A stretch of 64,000 nt of DNA from Ectobius pallidus (lineage: Eukaryota; Arthropoda; Insecta; Blattodea; Ectobiidae): positions 174,156,825 to 174,220,824 of the forward strand of contig CAXKWD010000006.1 in assembly GCA_964059195.1 (NCBI GenBank), in the 5' to 3' direction. The position numbers were made by a program, and so were the translations under genes. How positions within the stretch are numbered: position 1 is the first letter of the stretch; each line of letters starts with the position of its first letter. Under the pieces are notes generated by a model. It did not search any database, was not told the DNA's origin, and worked only from the letters and a program-made list of their open reading frames with translations. Below, piece by piece: positions 33,469 to 44,960 of this stretch.

Positions 33469-34832
33469 TTTTAATAGATGCATAAAGATTTCTACACAAA
33501 GATAACTTAACTTGTGGACAGTTTTACATGAAAACGTTGAAGTGTGCAAGCGAAACTTTACATGCAATGTCCTTAATCTAGGGTATCAGAGATGATATTG
33601 TAGCTCTTGTTTTATGTGCTTCACCATAATCACCATAAACACCATAAACACACCGCTTACTTGTATTAAAACACGTGTGACTAAATTGTCTCCATCACAA
33701 AGTGCATTTAAATGACAACTGACTTGCAACGCGAAAATCATTCTCAAGTTCATCTCAGCGTGATCTGCCATGCATAAACCCATACTGATGCCAGACATTC
33801 CTATGTAGGCCTACAGTGACTTCATTCTCGCAAATGTTTAATCTTCAAAATGTTTGGAATAGAATTTTGATAACTGCACTCAGAATTTGTAAAATAAATA
33901 GACTAAAACAGCTGCTTGTCGGACTGGTAGTACTCAAAAAAATTGCATTTCAGCAACCAAGGCCGCTAAAATTGCATAATATTCAAAAATGTAGTTCAAA
34001 ATGTAGTTTTATCGGTCTAGTACTTTAAAGTCTTTATGGGAATCTATAAAGAAAATCCAGATGGCATTGACTAGTCACACCAACTTTAACATGGAATTAC
34101 GCATATAATTGGTCATAAAACAACAAATTTAAGCCAACATGTTTCTTTATGATAATCACAAACTTTATCAGGGTTTTTCGCAAAACATGGTAGCCTACTT
34201 CATCACATAACAACAAATATAAGCCAACAACTTTTCACATCTTGGTTCACAAGAGAAACATTGCTTACCATGGATGCACCAGCATTTAATTGCAATATAT
34301 TCTTTCCCATAGTCTACTGCTGCACCAGCTCCAATTCAATGTTTCCGGCTTGGATTGAAATTTCATCGGAATTATGACTCATATTTTCACAAGTTTTTCA
34401 TAAATACTAGTTCGTATGCATTATTGTTTACAAAAAGGGACTCATTATAATGCATCTATACCGCATTTCGTATTGGTACGTACGGTTCATTGTTGTTCCG
34501 TGATTCAGGTGCCTGTGAGAATATTACGTCAACAAATGGCTGACTACCTTTCATTATAATTAATTATACGGTATTTTTGTTTCATTTCGAATAATTTAGA
34601 GAGCTTTTACTAAAAAATGTTGTATGCACCACGTACGCAAAAACTTTAGCGGTCTCATCCAATACGCGTTATTTTGCGTACTTAATTGATAAATACCTAT
34701 AATTGAGTTGTTTTTCCATAAACCATAAAAATACAAAAACGGATTCTATGAAGCATGCTGGGTATTTTGGCCCACCTTAATATTATTAAGGACCTGGAGA
34801 GTGGGAAATGTTAGGAACATAATCACATAGAC
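33469..34832. other. Intergenic; one weak exon-like frame
   Basis: No gene is supported. The minus strand 33642-33810 reads GMSGISMGLCMADHAEMNLR and continues open to a GTAAGC donor-like site, with a TGTAG acceptor-like site upstream. I do not recognise the peptide, so it stays unassigned. Confidence 0.3.
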
Positions 34833-35082
34833 CAGCGTTTCTCAACCTTTTTGAACCCGAGGACCTCTAAAATGACTAACAAATTTTACGGACCCCTAAT
34901 TTTACATCCTATTTTAAAAGAAGGCCTATATTCTTATATTTGGGGTGTTAATTATAGGTCATTATAACGAAATATGTGAAAAAAATTTTACTTGTTTGCT
35001 TTCCACTTGCTTTATGATATTTTTAAATTATGTCTGCGGACCCTCTGCGCCATCTTCGCGGACCACAGGTTGAGAAACGCTG
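34833..35082 (+). mobile_element. hAT-like MITE (copy 1)
   Basis: The ends CAGCGTTTCTCAACCTTTTT and ACCACAGGTTGAGAAACGCTG are inverse. It is nearly the same as 42818-43069. The flanking octamers ACATAGAC and CAATAAAC match at five positions only. LINE sequence begins directly after the right flank. Confidence 0.75.
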
Positions 35083-35095
35083 CAATAAACAATTC

Positions 35096-35640
35096 GTAAG
35101 CAAGCTAAAGGAATATTATCTATTTTATGGAACCCGAAGGTTCATTGCCGCGCTTACCTGAGCCCGCCATTCAACCCAATTCTGTGCTAACTCCATCCAA
35201 CCATCCCTCGCAAATCCTACTTTCCTTAAATCGATCCAAATATTTCCCTCCCACCTACGTCTAGGTCTTCCAAGTGGTCTTTTCCCTTCGGGTCTCCCAG
35301 TCAATACCTTTTAGATATGTCTTTCCTCCCCCATTTCAATGGCAATAGACAATTCCTCAGCAAGCTAAATTAATATTATTTATTTTATGGAACTCTGAGG
35401 TTCATTGCCGCGCTTACCTGAGCCCGCCATTCAACCCTATTCTGTGCTAACTCCATCCAATCATCCCTCGCAAATCCCACTTCCTTTAAATCTATCCTAA
35501 TATTGTTCTCCCACGTACTTTCAAGTCGGCTTTTCCCTTCGGGTCCCCCAGGCAGTATTTTTGAGATATGTCTTTCCTCCCCCATGCGTGCAACATGTCC
35601 AGCCCATTTCATCCTACGTGATTTAATTATCCTTACTATA
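35096..35640 (-). pseudogene. LINE 3' end, head-to-tail dimer
   Basis: Two consecutive minus-strand copies (about 35096-35333 and 35334-35640) carry the same 3' end as 18926-19198. Each gives the peptide DLKEVGFARD...NRVEWRAQVSAAMNLRVP in pieces, with frame damage in the first copy. The second extends further 5' (KWAGHVARMGEE). They are non-functional relics. Confidence 0.75.
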
Positions 35641-35689
35641 TCCGGTTTAACATGAATAGTTTATTATATGGGCTATGTAATATTATAGT

Positions 35690-35840
35690 GAAAAAATAAA
35701 TCGAATTTTTTTTAATACTTATACTGTAAAATCCGATAAAGCGTATTTCAGTTATGGCGCGTACAGACAGACAGACGGACAGACATTTTCCCGTCCCCCA
35801 CACAATCTTATAAAGTACCATTCTGGCACTCAATAAGTCA
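35690..35840 (-). repeat. Family F repeat, short minus copy
   Basis: AAATCCGATAAAGCGTATTT, the CAGACAGACAGACGGACAGA run and CTTATAAAGTACCATTCTGG are the inverse of the start of family F. Confidence 0.65.
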
Positions 35841-36149
35841 CTTCTTTTTAATCAAAAGTGTATGCCTTCCCTCTTAAGAAGTTAGGGTAACAGTACATAG
35901 TCTACAGTATAAATGCTGCTTATATTGAACATTTCATATCTGATAAGAAAAAAACAAGGCTAGGGCCGAACAATGTAACAGCGCACACATGCGCGATAAC
36001 ATCTACAAGCTTCTCGGTTCTCAGTACAGTGTTTATGTTTACATTGCTATTCAAATTGTTAAAACAACTTTCCTCCAATACCGGGACCAAACTAGTTTTA
36101 CTTTCAACACTGGTATCTTATTGCAGCAAGAAAACGCTTCTATCATGCA
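35841..36149. other. Intergenic, no feature seen
   Basis: No supported coding region or repeat. Confidence 0.4.
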
Positions 36150-36430
36150 ATTATTGTGGGTGCCACTTCTTAAAGACTCTTTTTACAAGAACTGCCTCTA
36201 CCTGGTGCCACCCTAATCCTCTTCGACCTGTCATTCAGTGAATAGAAAGGTAATTAGGCGTATTCACACTTGTCTGCAGTCCAGTACAATGTTGCCAAAT
36301 ACGTACTACAGCACGTTTACTTCTCTTGAGAAGTGATGAATGACCGCGGCAACACTGGGGAAATCCACGCGACTACAAGAGCACCTGTTCTTTGTCGGTG
36401 TTGGTGCAGATTTTCGGATTAGGGAAAAAT
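36150..36430 (+). repeat. Family I dispersed repeat
   Basis: Inverse copy of 1735-1980. Overlapping frames in this area are not conserved between the two copies. Confidence 0.55.
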
Positions 36431-36739
36431 GATATTATTTTCTTTTGAAGGCAGACGATTGGTTTGGGACGAGGACTTCTTAAAATGCCACCAACAGTAC
36501 ATCTCTGTGTATAGTCTATATTATAGGCCTAATTATTTTTTAAAAATACGAGTACAAATCTACATTCCGAACTTATTAAATTTTAACTCTTAGCTTTTAA
36601 AAGAAGATGAAAACACTGTCTAAATGTCAATATGAGAAAAATGCTACATAAAACAGCGAGAAAATTTATGAAAGTCGAAGAAGATTTTCTGAAAAAAAAA
36701 ATCCATAAGAAATCCTTTAAGGGGGACATACAGCTGACG
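36431..36739. other. Intergenic, no feature seen
   Basis: No supported coding region or repeat. Confidence 0.4.
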
Positions 36740-37080
36740 ATGCTGAAAAATAGGTGAAGTTCATTTTATTCTCAACATTGAATTATTGTTCTGTAGCCTT
36801 GTAATCTGGCATGCTCTATATTGACTAGTTCTACAATTGCATACTATTTTCAGAATTAATTTAACTATTACAGTTATGGGTAATTATCGTTACAAAATGG
36901 CAGCCAGATTTTGTGCACTGAAGTGCCGTTTCCCTGATAATTTTCATAAATACCAATATTTCTTAGTGATTATTTTTCTATGTGTTTTTAAATATCATAT
37001 GAACAACATAATTTAGAAAATTTTGATTATCTGCAGTATAAATATTTTTAAAAATAATTTATCACTTTTTTTTTTTTTCA
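36740..37080 (+). repeat. Family K repeat with MITE empty site
   Basis: It aligns with 7860-8280 and reads through the position where 8083-8226 is inserted (TCTGCAGTATAAATATTTTT). Confidence 0.6.
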
Positions 37081-37770
37081 TTCATCAAAAATATATTTTT
37101 TTAAAATATGCTATTAAAGTTACATCAATGATTCTAAATAGTGTTGTTCGATAATATCAAATATACTTGCATGCAAAATTTCACTGCAATATGGTAATAA
37201 AAGTTGTTTGTCTATGTCCCCTCTATACACAGTTAAAATATATCGGTGTTATTCATTAACACTCTGTATTTTGTAATAATGTTCAAAACTGAACACGGAA
37301 TTTCCTCTACCTGTAGTAGGCGTACCTAAGATTCGGGTAGAAAGAGTGAAAATATACTACTAAAAGCAGAGAGGCAGATAATCGCTAATCTAGAGGCCGG
37401 CTCATATGAGGAGTCTGATGTACGCATTCACCTGTTTCTCGTTGCTAGGAGACAATTGTAAAATATTGCAGCTAGGCATGGCCTCCATGATTTTTATCAG
37501 AATCCCGTATTTTACGAGGTGCTGGAACACGTTCTAAATGAACGCTATTTGTCGCAACAAATGCCGACCGATTTATTAACACGGTTTCATCTCGTCGTAC
37601 CATCGCCTGGGTTACGGTGACAAATGACTAACAAGTGTTCAGAATGCATCGAGATATCTCGACATTAATATCGATATGAGATACAAGGTGACTGCTTAGG
37701 TGCGTGGGAAGGCAACATAAAACTACCCATCCATTACAACGTAACAAGACAAGCAAGCTGGCTGAGTGCC
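37081..37770. other. Intergenic, no feature seen
   Basis: No supported coding region or repeat. Confidence 0.4.

Positions 37771-37830
<60 letters not shown>
37771..37830. repeat. (AAT)n microsatellite
   Basis: About 20 perfect AAT units. On the minus strand it forms the 3' tail of the LINE fragment at 37840-38025. Confidence 0.9.
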
Positions 37831-37831
<1 letters not shown>

Positions 37832-37839
37832 TTTTTTTT

Positions 37840-38025
37840 TATAAGGAATATTCCACAATAGAATGGTTTTCCTTCATCCCACAACAATCTTCTGCCTCCA
37901 TAAGTCCCTGTCCATAGCATCTTCTTCACTTAACCCTCTTCTCTCCATACTCCTTTTCACCCCATCCATCCAGCACTCTTTGGGCTTCCCTCTTCTTCTT
38001 TTTCCTTCTACTTTCCAATCCAATA
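37840..38025 (-). pseudogene. LINE ORF2 C-terminal fragment with ATT tail
   Basis: The minus-strand frame reads GKRRRGKPKECWMDGVKRSM, then GLSEEDAMDRDLWRQKIV and a stop. This is the RxRGxPxxxWxDxVxxDM...AxDRxxWRxxI ending of a LINE polyprotein, a different family from 18926-19135. A short 3' UTR with GGAATATTCCTTAT leads into the ATT microsatellite. Heavily 5' truncated. Confidence 0.75.
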
Positions 38026-38145
38026 ATAATAACAATAATAATAATAACAATAATAATAATAACACTAACAACAATAATAATAGCAATAATCATAATCATA
38101 ATAATAGTCATGGTAATAATAATAATGATAATATTAATAATAATT
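38022..38145. repeat. Imperfect AAT/AAC microsatellite
   Basis: AAT units with AAC, AGC and CAT variants. The poly-Asn and poly-Ile/Leu frames over it are artefacts. Confidence 0.85.
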
Positions 38146-38305
38146 CTACGAAAACAGGAGTAAAGCGAAAACAGACACTAAGTCTTCAGGACCAAAATTC
38201 ACAAATTGCAAGTTGACCAAGAGGGAAAAACCAAAGAAGAAAACTGGAACAACATGGTCTTAAAGAGAGAAAGGAAGTCCACAGTAAAGAAAGAAAGAGT
38301 AGGAT

Positions 38306-38602
38306 CTACTTTAGGATCTATTTAAAAACAATTTTCTTACTTTTCTTTTCAAATGCTCCAATCAAGAAGAAAGATCAAAGTTTTTAGACCTACAACATCC
38401 TTTCTGCATTTACAGTTCTTTTTACAATTACGTACAAATTAGTCTATTACTTTGTGTGAACAATAATAATTTTTATAAATAAAATAACTTATTAGTGTTT
38501 AGGTCATTCTTTGTAATTATTAAGTCATGTTCTTTAAAATTTTGGATCATTTTATAGGTCTTTTTCAAACAATTTTAGGTTATCAGAAACCGGACCCTGA
38601 TA
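38306..38602 (-). mobile_element. Family G TIR element, partial copy with empty site
   Basis: The right end is GGTTATCAGAAACCGGACCCT. The minus strand follows 6195-6360, then goes straight to 7086-7190, so it lacks the family E insertion. The opposite end is missing. Confidence 0.65.
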
Positions 38603-38965
38603 ATAATAATATACCAAGTTGGATGGTCCATATTCTTGGAGTTGAGGCAGGAATAATGAAAGAACTAATGTTATGTCTGGCCTTGATTATTAATGTTATT
38701 AATAAGATGCACACCGCCCCCGGGGGTGTCTTGTTAAGGGATGCAACCCTTACTCTGGTATCCATCACATCGGAGTTGCTCATTTACAAGTAGAAACGCT
38801 TTCATGCTTGTTAGGGATGGCAAGTTAATTTATAAGACAGTTTTAATTATCGTATTAAATTTTAAGCAGAGCATAAGAAACATTAAGTGGAGATGTCTGT
38901 TGTGTTATTGATTATATTGTCTACAGACACACATCACCACCAGCGACACAGACATAATTATTATT
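38603..38965. other. Intergenic, no feature seen
   Basis: An 88-codon plus-strand frame (38527-38793) overlaps the preceding element and matches nothing recognised. Confidence 0.4.
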
Positions 38966-38971
38966 ACCATT

Positions 38972-40209
38972 AGGGTTCGAATGTTTATGACTTGTTATAT
39001 TTTTATCCTGACCTTCGTTCCCTCCGTAAACACAAATTAAACACGAATTGCACGTTTGTTATCCTAATTGGACCGTTTTTATTTTGTATATAAAGTCATA
39101 TTTTGGTATTTTCATGGTATTGGCCATATTTATAATTTAACGTCATATTTCAGTTATAAATTCAGTAAAAGAGCAAAATTATACAGTGTAAAGTTAAATT
39201 TGAAATTTATTTAATTAATTTAATCTTTATACCAAATTAATAGGTAACTTAAATTTTAAAATCAATGCAATTATGCATATTTTAAGGGGACACGGAAGGT
39301 CTACAAAACATTAAGAGTATTTGGAGCTGATAAAGCTAGCAAACAAGTGCAAATTCTTTAAAAATAGAAGTTCATTACAAGTAAAACTGTAAATCACCTA
39401 ATTGATAAAAAGTTATCTGATTCAATTTGTGTCATGTAAGAATTTAGTGTCTTTAAACGTTTTATGTTGGAACATAAATTTCTTGAAAATACATTACTTT
39501 AAGGGAGTAATATTTAGTCATTTGAAGGGTATATTTGCAGTCATATTTTCAACTTTTTTATGTCATAAATAGGGCCCGGATGTTTATGACCTAAAAAAGT
39601 GGAAAATATGACTGGAAATATGCCATTAAAAATGACTATATATATGACCTAATAAAATATCGTATTTTCAAAAAATAAATATTCCAATTTAAAAAGTTTA
39701 AAGACACTAAATTCTTAAATCACATGAATTCACTCGGATAATCACTTTCTAACAATTTTTGTGATTTACAGTTTTACTTATATTGAACTTCTATTTTTAA
39801 AGAATTTTCTCCTGTTTGCTCGCTTCATTAGCTCCAAATACTTGTAATATTTTGTAGATCTTGCTTGTCCTTATAAAATATGAACAATTTAAAAGTTTAA
39901 GTTGCCTATTAATTTGGCATAAACATTAAATTAATTAAATACATTTCAAATGTAACTCAACCATGTAGTACATAGGCGTACACTGTATAATTGTGCTCTT
40001 TTAACGGATTTATAACTTAAATATGACGTTAAATTACAAATATGGCCAAAATATGACCAAGACCACAAAAAAGCCCAAAATACAACTTTATGTGCAAAAT
40101 AAAAACGGTCCGATTAGGATAAGAAATGTGTAATTCATGTTTAATTTGTGTTTGCGGCGAGAATGGAGGTCAGGATAAAAATATGACATGTCATAAATAT
40201 CCGAACCCT
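38972..40209. mobile_element. 1.24-kb palindrome of two head-to-head TIR elements
   Basis: The left copy (38972-39570, inverted) and right copy (39571-40209) align as inverse arms nearly throughout, with no spacer. The right copy starts AGGGCCCGGATGTTTATGAC and ends GTCATAAATATCCGAACCCT. The left copy lacks about 11 bp of its inner terminus. Internal landmarks are GACATGTCAT near the right end, AATTGTGCTCTTTTAACGGA-like blocks and an AATTTAGTGTCTTTAAA-like block in each arm. The ends belong to the same style as families C and G. Non-coding. Confidence 0.8.
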
Positions 40210-40222
40210 ATTTATAACTAGT

Positions 40223-40528
40223 CGGCCGCGGTGGTCTAGAGGTAGCGTGCCCGCCTCTAGATCCGCAGGGCGCGGGATCAAACCCGGCCGCGGTCGATGG
40301 ATTTTTCAGGACGTAAAAATCCTGGGCACGGAGTCCTCCGGGAGGGACTTTAAGCTGGGGGTCCCGTGTCGTAGATTTACGGCACGTAAAAGAACTCCAA
40401 GCCTAAATTAGAGCCTCTGGACAAAATTTCTCGGCCCTTTCACGTCCAAGAAATACTTAGTTTCCAGAGGGGGGCTGCGAGGCGATGGGCTTACCACCTG
40501 TCCCTCTACCCTCTCTCGGAAAATGAGC
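40223..40528 (+). mobile_element. tRNA-derived SINE (family S3)
   Basis: The head CGGCCGCGGTGGTCTAGAGG and GCGGGATCAAACCCGGCCGC contain A- and B-box-like sequences. The body is about 230 bp and ends near CCTCTCTCGGAAAATGAGCA. The region is clearly GC-richer than its surroundings. Confidence 0.8.
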
Positions 40529-41109
40529 ATATCAAAATTAATATAGGTAATGAAACCTCCACTTGGAGGCACCTTCGCCCCACCTGGGGATCATAGGGTA
40601 CAGATACAGATAGATAGATTTATAACTAACTATAATGTTGAACAATGTCATACACTACAAGATGCTAATAATCAAGCCTGGGATTTTTATGAAATAAAAA
40701 TTATTAATATATATGGGCTAAAAATACTCAAAACATTGACTAAAATGTGAACTAATGTTATTAAACGTTGGAAAATAATATGGATCATTAACCACTAGTG
40801 TCGTTGCAATCCCTGACCCTGTCCAATTTCAGCAGGGCGCAAAACAAGTTTTAATCCGACATCTTCAAGTTTTTCAAAATTTATGCAAAACATTTGAGTC
40901 TCTAGAAGTCGTGGTTCGACCCCCTGGAGAGAACTTGCTCTGTAACTCAGCAAGTTCGTGTTATTATAGTGACATTTATTTTCATGAAATGTAAATTGTC
41001 CCAAAATTAGCCACAGGCCTAACTCATTACAGATTAATGAAGCCTTTTAGTACATGCAGACATATTATAATGAGTTGATGAGTTGATGAATTTTCGATTC
41101 TCTTCAGAA
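40529..41109. other. Intergenic, short shared motif
   Basis: GAAACCTCCACTTGGA...CCTTCGCCCC at 40552-40580 also occurs at 22190-22220. No gene. Confidence 0.4.
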
Positions 41110-41620
41110 AGTTATTAAGTGCCAGAATGGCACTTTATAAGGGGGCGGGAAAAGTCTATCCGTCTGTCTGTCTGTTTTTCTGTACGCGCGATAACTCAAA
41201 TATACTTCATCGGATTTTCATGAAACTTGGTATACGCATTTATAACGTCCATGGGGAAAAGCCTATTGATATTGGACCAAATCGGTCGACCGGTACCGGA
41301 GTAATGCCCAATTTAGTGCCTATATTATGGTAATATATTAAAGAATTTATCAAATGCAAATCAGTTCTCATGGCAACATATTGTTTTAAAGTGTCCATAT
41401 TCGGCTTTGGAAGTTGCAATACTGGTAGCTTTGACAAATAACACTACCCACATATTCCTTCACATATGCTTATCAAAATGGAACTTTATCCTTCCGTTAG
41501 CTCTGCTTAATGAATCGATCTAGAGCTTAACTCGGAAATCGATAATAAAAATAACTTATTTTCTGCATATCATAATTGCAATTATCACTGATTAAACAAA
41601 AGCATTATGGCACTTTCTTA
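41110..41620 (+). repeat. Family F repeat, continuous copy
   Basis: This is the reference copy. It holds GTGCCAGAATGGCACTTTAT, (GTCT)n, GGATTTTCATGAAACTTGGT, one GGTACCGGAGTAATGCCCAA unit, then CTGCTTAATGAATCGATCTA and TTTTCTGCATATCATAATTG. The small MPNLVPILW-type frames shared between copies reflect repeat identity, not selection that I can show. Confidence 0.65.
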
Positions 41621-42147
41621 CATCAGTTTATTTTTAAAAGTTTTTGTTTAAAAAGAAAGCTCTAATGATTTCGATGCAAATGTAAGTTTCGAAACTTCTA
41701 CATTCCCTACAAAAATTAATTAGTAGGTATTCGACTGAATTTCCCAGAAGTAGGGACGTGTAGTGGCCGAGTTCTTACTCATGTAGGAAGACACCTGCAA
41801 AACAAATGCCTTTGTAATTGCGGGCCGTATACTTAAGTCCAATTTATTAACTAGGACCGCTCTTCTTGCTGATCCCATAAAAATGCTTAGATATGAATTA
41901 TTTTCACTTTTCTGACGCGCTCTGAGGAAAGTGAGAGCCGAGGGTCAGGTGACGCCCTGTTCTATTGCTAGACAGGCCTAAGTCACAGTGTATGTAAAAT
42001 GTTTGTTTTTACTGCATTCAGCTCATATTGTTACCATTTGGTATTTACATGCTGCCAAGCGGGGATTCACATAAAAGGTAAAATTCTTCCGACATGTAAT
42101 ATTTTCTTCCTGATTTTTATTTTCGTCTTATTTAAACAAGAAATAAA
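41621..42147. other. Intergenic, no feature seen
   Basis: No supported coding region or repeat. Confidence 0.4.
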
Positions 42148-42478
42148 CACCGAGCGAGGTGGCCGAGATGGTAACGCCTTGAACTCGCACTCGGAAGGTC
42201 TCAGGTTCAAATCCCGTGGCCGGCCAATTTAACATGGGTTTTTTTTATGGTTTCCCCAGTCGTAAAGGGAAATGCCGAATTGGATATTTACATACCATCA
42301 ATCATCCTCGTCATTTCATCCTGTATCATAACCATTTAAATTTACATCAATTGAAATTTACTCCATAAAATACACCGAGAGTAGAAACAATTGACAAGCA
42401 ATAGTTCAATGGCCTACCCTACTGTATAGACACATATCCCGAACTCCTGATATGGCCTCGATGCTAAAAGGGGTATAA
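42148..42478 (+). mobile_element. tRNA-derived SINE (family S1), intact head
   Basis: CGAGGTGGCCGAGATGGTAA (A-box TGGCCGAGATGG) and CTCAGGTTCAAATCCCGTGG (B-box GGTTCAAATCC) are spaced as in a leucine/serine-type tRNA. A body shared with 3446-3775 follows. It looks like a relatively recent insertion because both promoter boxes are close to consensus. Confidence 0.85.
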
Positions 42479-42817
42479 ACACATCTTAAACTTAAAAAAA
42501 AAGTTTTTATTTTGTCATAATGATCTTTTTCGGTCATATTGAACTACTTTAAGGCCATATTGACTTTCATATTTTAAGACATAACATCTGTGCCTTGCTG
42601 ATCACTGCAGCTAGGATTCTAGTGAAGTAACTTATTTTTTTTTCTAATAACACTAGTGTTTCCATTTTTTTGGTTAAATGCAGCTTTTATAGACTTTTTC
42701 TCACTTAAGGGCTTTTTTTTTATTAATTTTGACATTTTTTGTGCACTTTAATTCAATTTTGTACAGAACCCGCGACCCTCTGGTCTAGACACAATTCATA
42801 GCTTGAATGTTGTAAAA
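42479..42817. other. Intergenic, T-rich
   Basis: T-runs and GGTCATATTG words resembling the interiors of family C-like elements. No boundaries found. Confidence 0.35.
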
Positions 42818-43069
42818 CAGCGTTTCTCAACCTTTTTGAACACGTGGCCCTCTAAAATGTCTAAAAAAATGTTACGGACCCCTAATTTTACATCCCATTT
42901 TTAAAAGAAGGCCTATATTCTTAATTTTTTGGGGTATTAAGTATAGGTCATTATAACGAAATATGTGAAAAAAAATTTTACTTCTTTACTTTCCACTTGC
43001 TTTATGATATTTTAAAATTATGTCTGTTGACCATCTGGTGGTCCGCGGACCATAGGTTGAGAAACGCTG
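42818..43069 (+). mobile_element. hAT-like MITE (copy 2), perfect 8-bp TSD
   Basis: The ends CAGCGTTTCTCAACCTTTTT and CATAGGTTGAGAAACGCTG are inverse. They are flanked by TTGTAAAA at 42810-42817 and 43070-43077. It is 252 bp and non-coding, and confirms the boundaries of the 34.8-kb copy. Confidence 0.9.
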
Positions 43070-43311
43070 TTGTAAAAGATAGAAATGCGTTATGAGGGTC
43101 CATCAGCAACAGTATGGGTTTTTCAGCTGTGGAACAGAATTGATTGTAAGGTGCACAATTGGCGCACATATGTGCAATATCGTAATCCTCTGTCCAGGCT
43201 TCCAGTCAGGAACACTTCAGATGTGAGTGTTCCTTCCGTGTGTCTGGCTGCCTGGTAAGTACTCTTACAAACATCTCAGCTCTATGTTCTCATGACTGTG
43301 AAATTCAAGTA

Positions 43312-44098
43312 CAGTGAACGTCACTTAATGTAATCGCGGGTAATGTTATCAATCAGGTAATAAAACACAATAAAAATAAGTTAATCAGGTAATGTTATCA
43401 CTTTTATGAAGTCCCGAACGGATTAATACTGATACATTGAAAAATGCTGTTTTTTTTATGATGAAAGATTCGGTTTATGTTATCACATTTTCCTGTACGT
43501 CATTCAAAATTTCGTTTTTAATTTTCTTGTCTAAGTCAACTGTATTGTGTTGTATTGGAGGAAGCAATTCTGTTCCCAGCTCACAGGATGACCAGTTCGA
43601 GGGGGTGGCGTTGCCTAAATTTCTCTTTTAAGTAATAAAACATGATTCACCCCACAGTTAAGCAGCAGCTTTTGATTTATGATGATAACAGTGTTGATAT
43701 GCAGTGATGGCTAGTGTAAAATGAAAAGACTTGAACAGACAAGCGTTATATGTTCTGCTACGCGGTGTTCACCACACATCAGTATAGACTTCCAAAAACA
43801 CTCGTAACTGAGTATGGAGTATTGGTTAACGGACTCCTCAAGGAAAGTAAAAACAATTTAAAACTTTGTTACTGGTTGAAAAAAATAGTTGCTTGCAGTC
43901 TATTACTGTATTGGTCTATGAGTGGTTCAATTATTCACAGTTAAGTTTTATTTTATGAATATTAATTCTGTTTTATAGTGTATTATCTTACGTATGAATA
44001 AATAGGCTTCATTTAATTCCTTCGGCTACTGTTATCAGTCTGTTAATATTATCAGATTAGCTACGTCCCGAAGTGATCACAATAAGCGGCGTGAACTG
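43312..44098 (+). mobile_element. Family B TIR element, complete copy
   Basis: CAGTGAACGTCACTTAATGT and inverse AATAAGCGGCGTGAACTG lie between TA dinucleotides. A local duplication of AATCAGGTAAT near 43347-43400 makes it slightly longer than 2438-3207. The 64-codon frames here are shared with other copies in part only and contain no transposase motif. Confidence 0.8.
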
Positions 44099-44284
44099 TA
44101 GTTTACACGACATGATCTCAATCCGTTTCCTCGGCATTTCGAGTATCGATTGTTTGATATTCCCATTAAGCCGAGCTGAAAATTTTGAATGAAGACTGAC
44201 AAAAATGTTGATCTAGCCATTTTGGTGGAAAAATACGATTTTTAGATTTTGGTATAAACAAAATAAAGCAGTGAAATGATAGTT

Positions 44285-44410
44285 CTTTCCCACTGGCCGT
44301 GTGTAGGATAAGGTGAAGTCACACTGAAAAATTCAATGCCATAGCCGGGATTCGAGCCAGGAACTTCGGTTGCCGCTTCTCTTACCAATTGAGCTACCAT
44401 GGCAACTTTC
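44285..44410 (-). mobile_element. tRNA-like SINE head
   Basis: On the minus strand TGGTAGCTCAATTGGTAAGA and TTCCTGGCTCGAATCCCGGC give D- and T-arm sequences in the right order. The following GAATTTTTCAGTGTGACTTC is body sequence. The anticodon arm does not fold cleanly. Confidence 0.6.
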
Positions 44411-44589
44411 CGGTACAACATTAAATTCTCCAACTGACTCACACATCCCGGTAATTTAATGTTGAACCAGCAGATCCTGATTCAAATCCCTGCAATGAAA
44501 TTGAAAATCAAGCAGACCCCAAACAATAACTGTGCCAAATTTTATGCCCTTTGCCATAGTTTCACCTCTCCCTTTTAGGGACATTTAGG

Positions 44590-44960
44590 CTAAGCGACCC
44601 AAGCCGCCCGGGCCTTACAGGACCGCGAGCCGTCGGGAGAGGGATTAACATTGGATATCACATACATACTTTTTGACCAGACAAGGACATGGAGGGCCTC
44701 CCCGGATGAGTGATCAGCCCAATGCCGGGGCCACCTCCGAGACAACACGAACACATAGGACGATACACACCATTCACACACACACTCACTCAGAACAAGG
44801 CGAGGATGAGGATGAAGATGATAATGACGGCCAGATTATATCTGGGGACCACAAGGGCCTAAAGTTACCCGACATTTGTCTTAAAGGTGAGGAAAATCCC
44901 CGGAAAAAAACCCCACAGCTTTGGCAACGTCTTCGGGACTTTATCTTACCTACAGAATCA
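44590..44960 (-). mobile_element. SINE S4, copy without a clear head
   Basis: It shares most of its length with 55042-55394 (TGATCAGCCCAATGC, ACACACCATTCACACACACA, GGGGACCACAAGGGCCTAAA). The tRNA end is replaced by ACAGCTTTGGCAACGTCTTC. Frames over it (44673-45023) are repeat sequence. Confidence 0.7.

Noticed and set aside
37628..38216. Open frames with poly-Tyr, poly-Ile, poly-Leu and poly-Asn runs
   Set aside because: They are translations of the AAT/AAC microsatellites around a LINE remnant, present in several frames on both strands.
42148..42230. tRNA-Leu/Ser gene
   Set aside because: A- and B-boxes are good, but the sequence runs on into a dispersed SINE body also present at 3446-3775.
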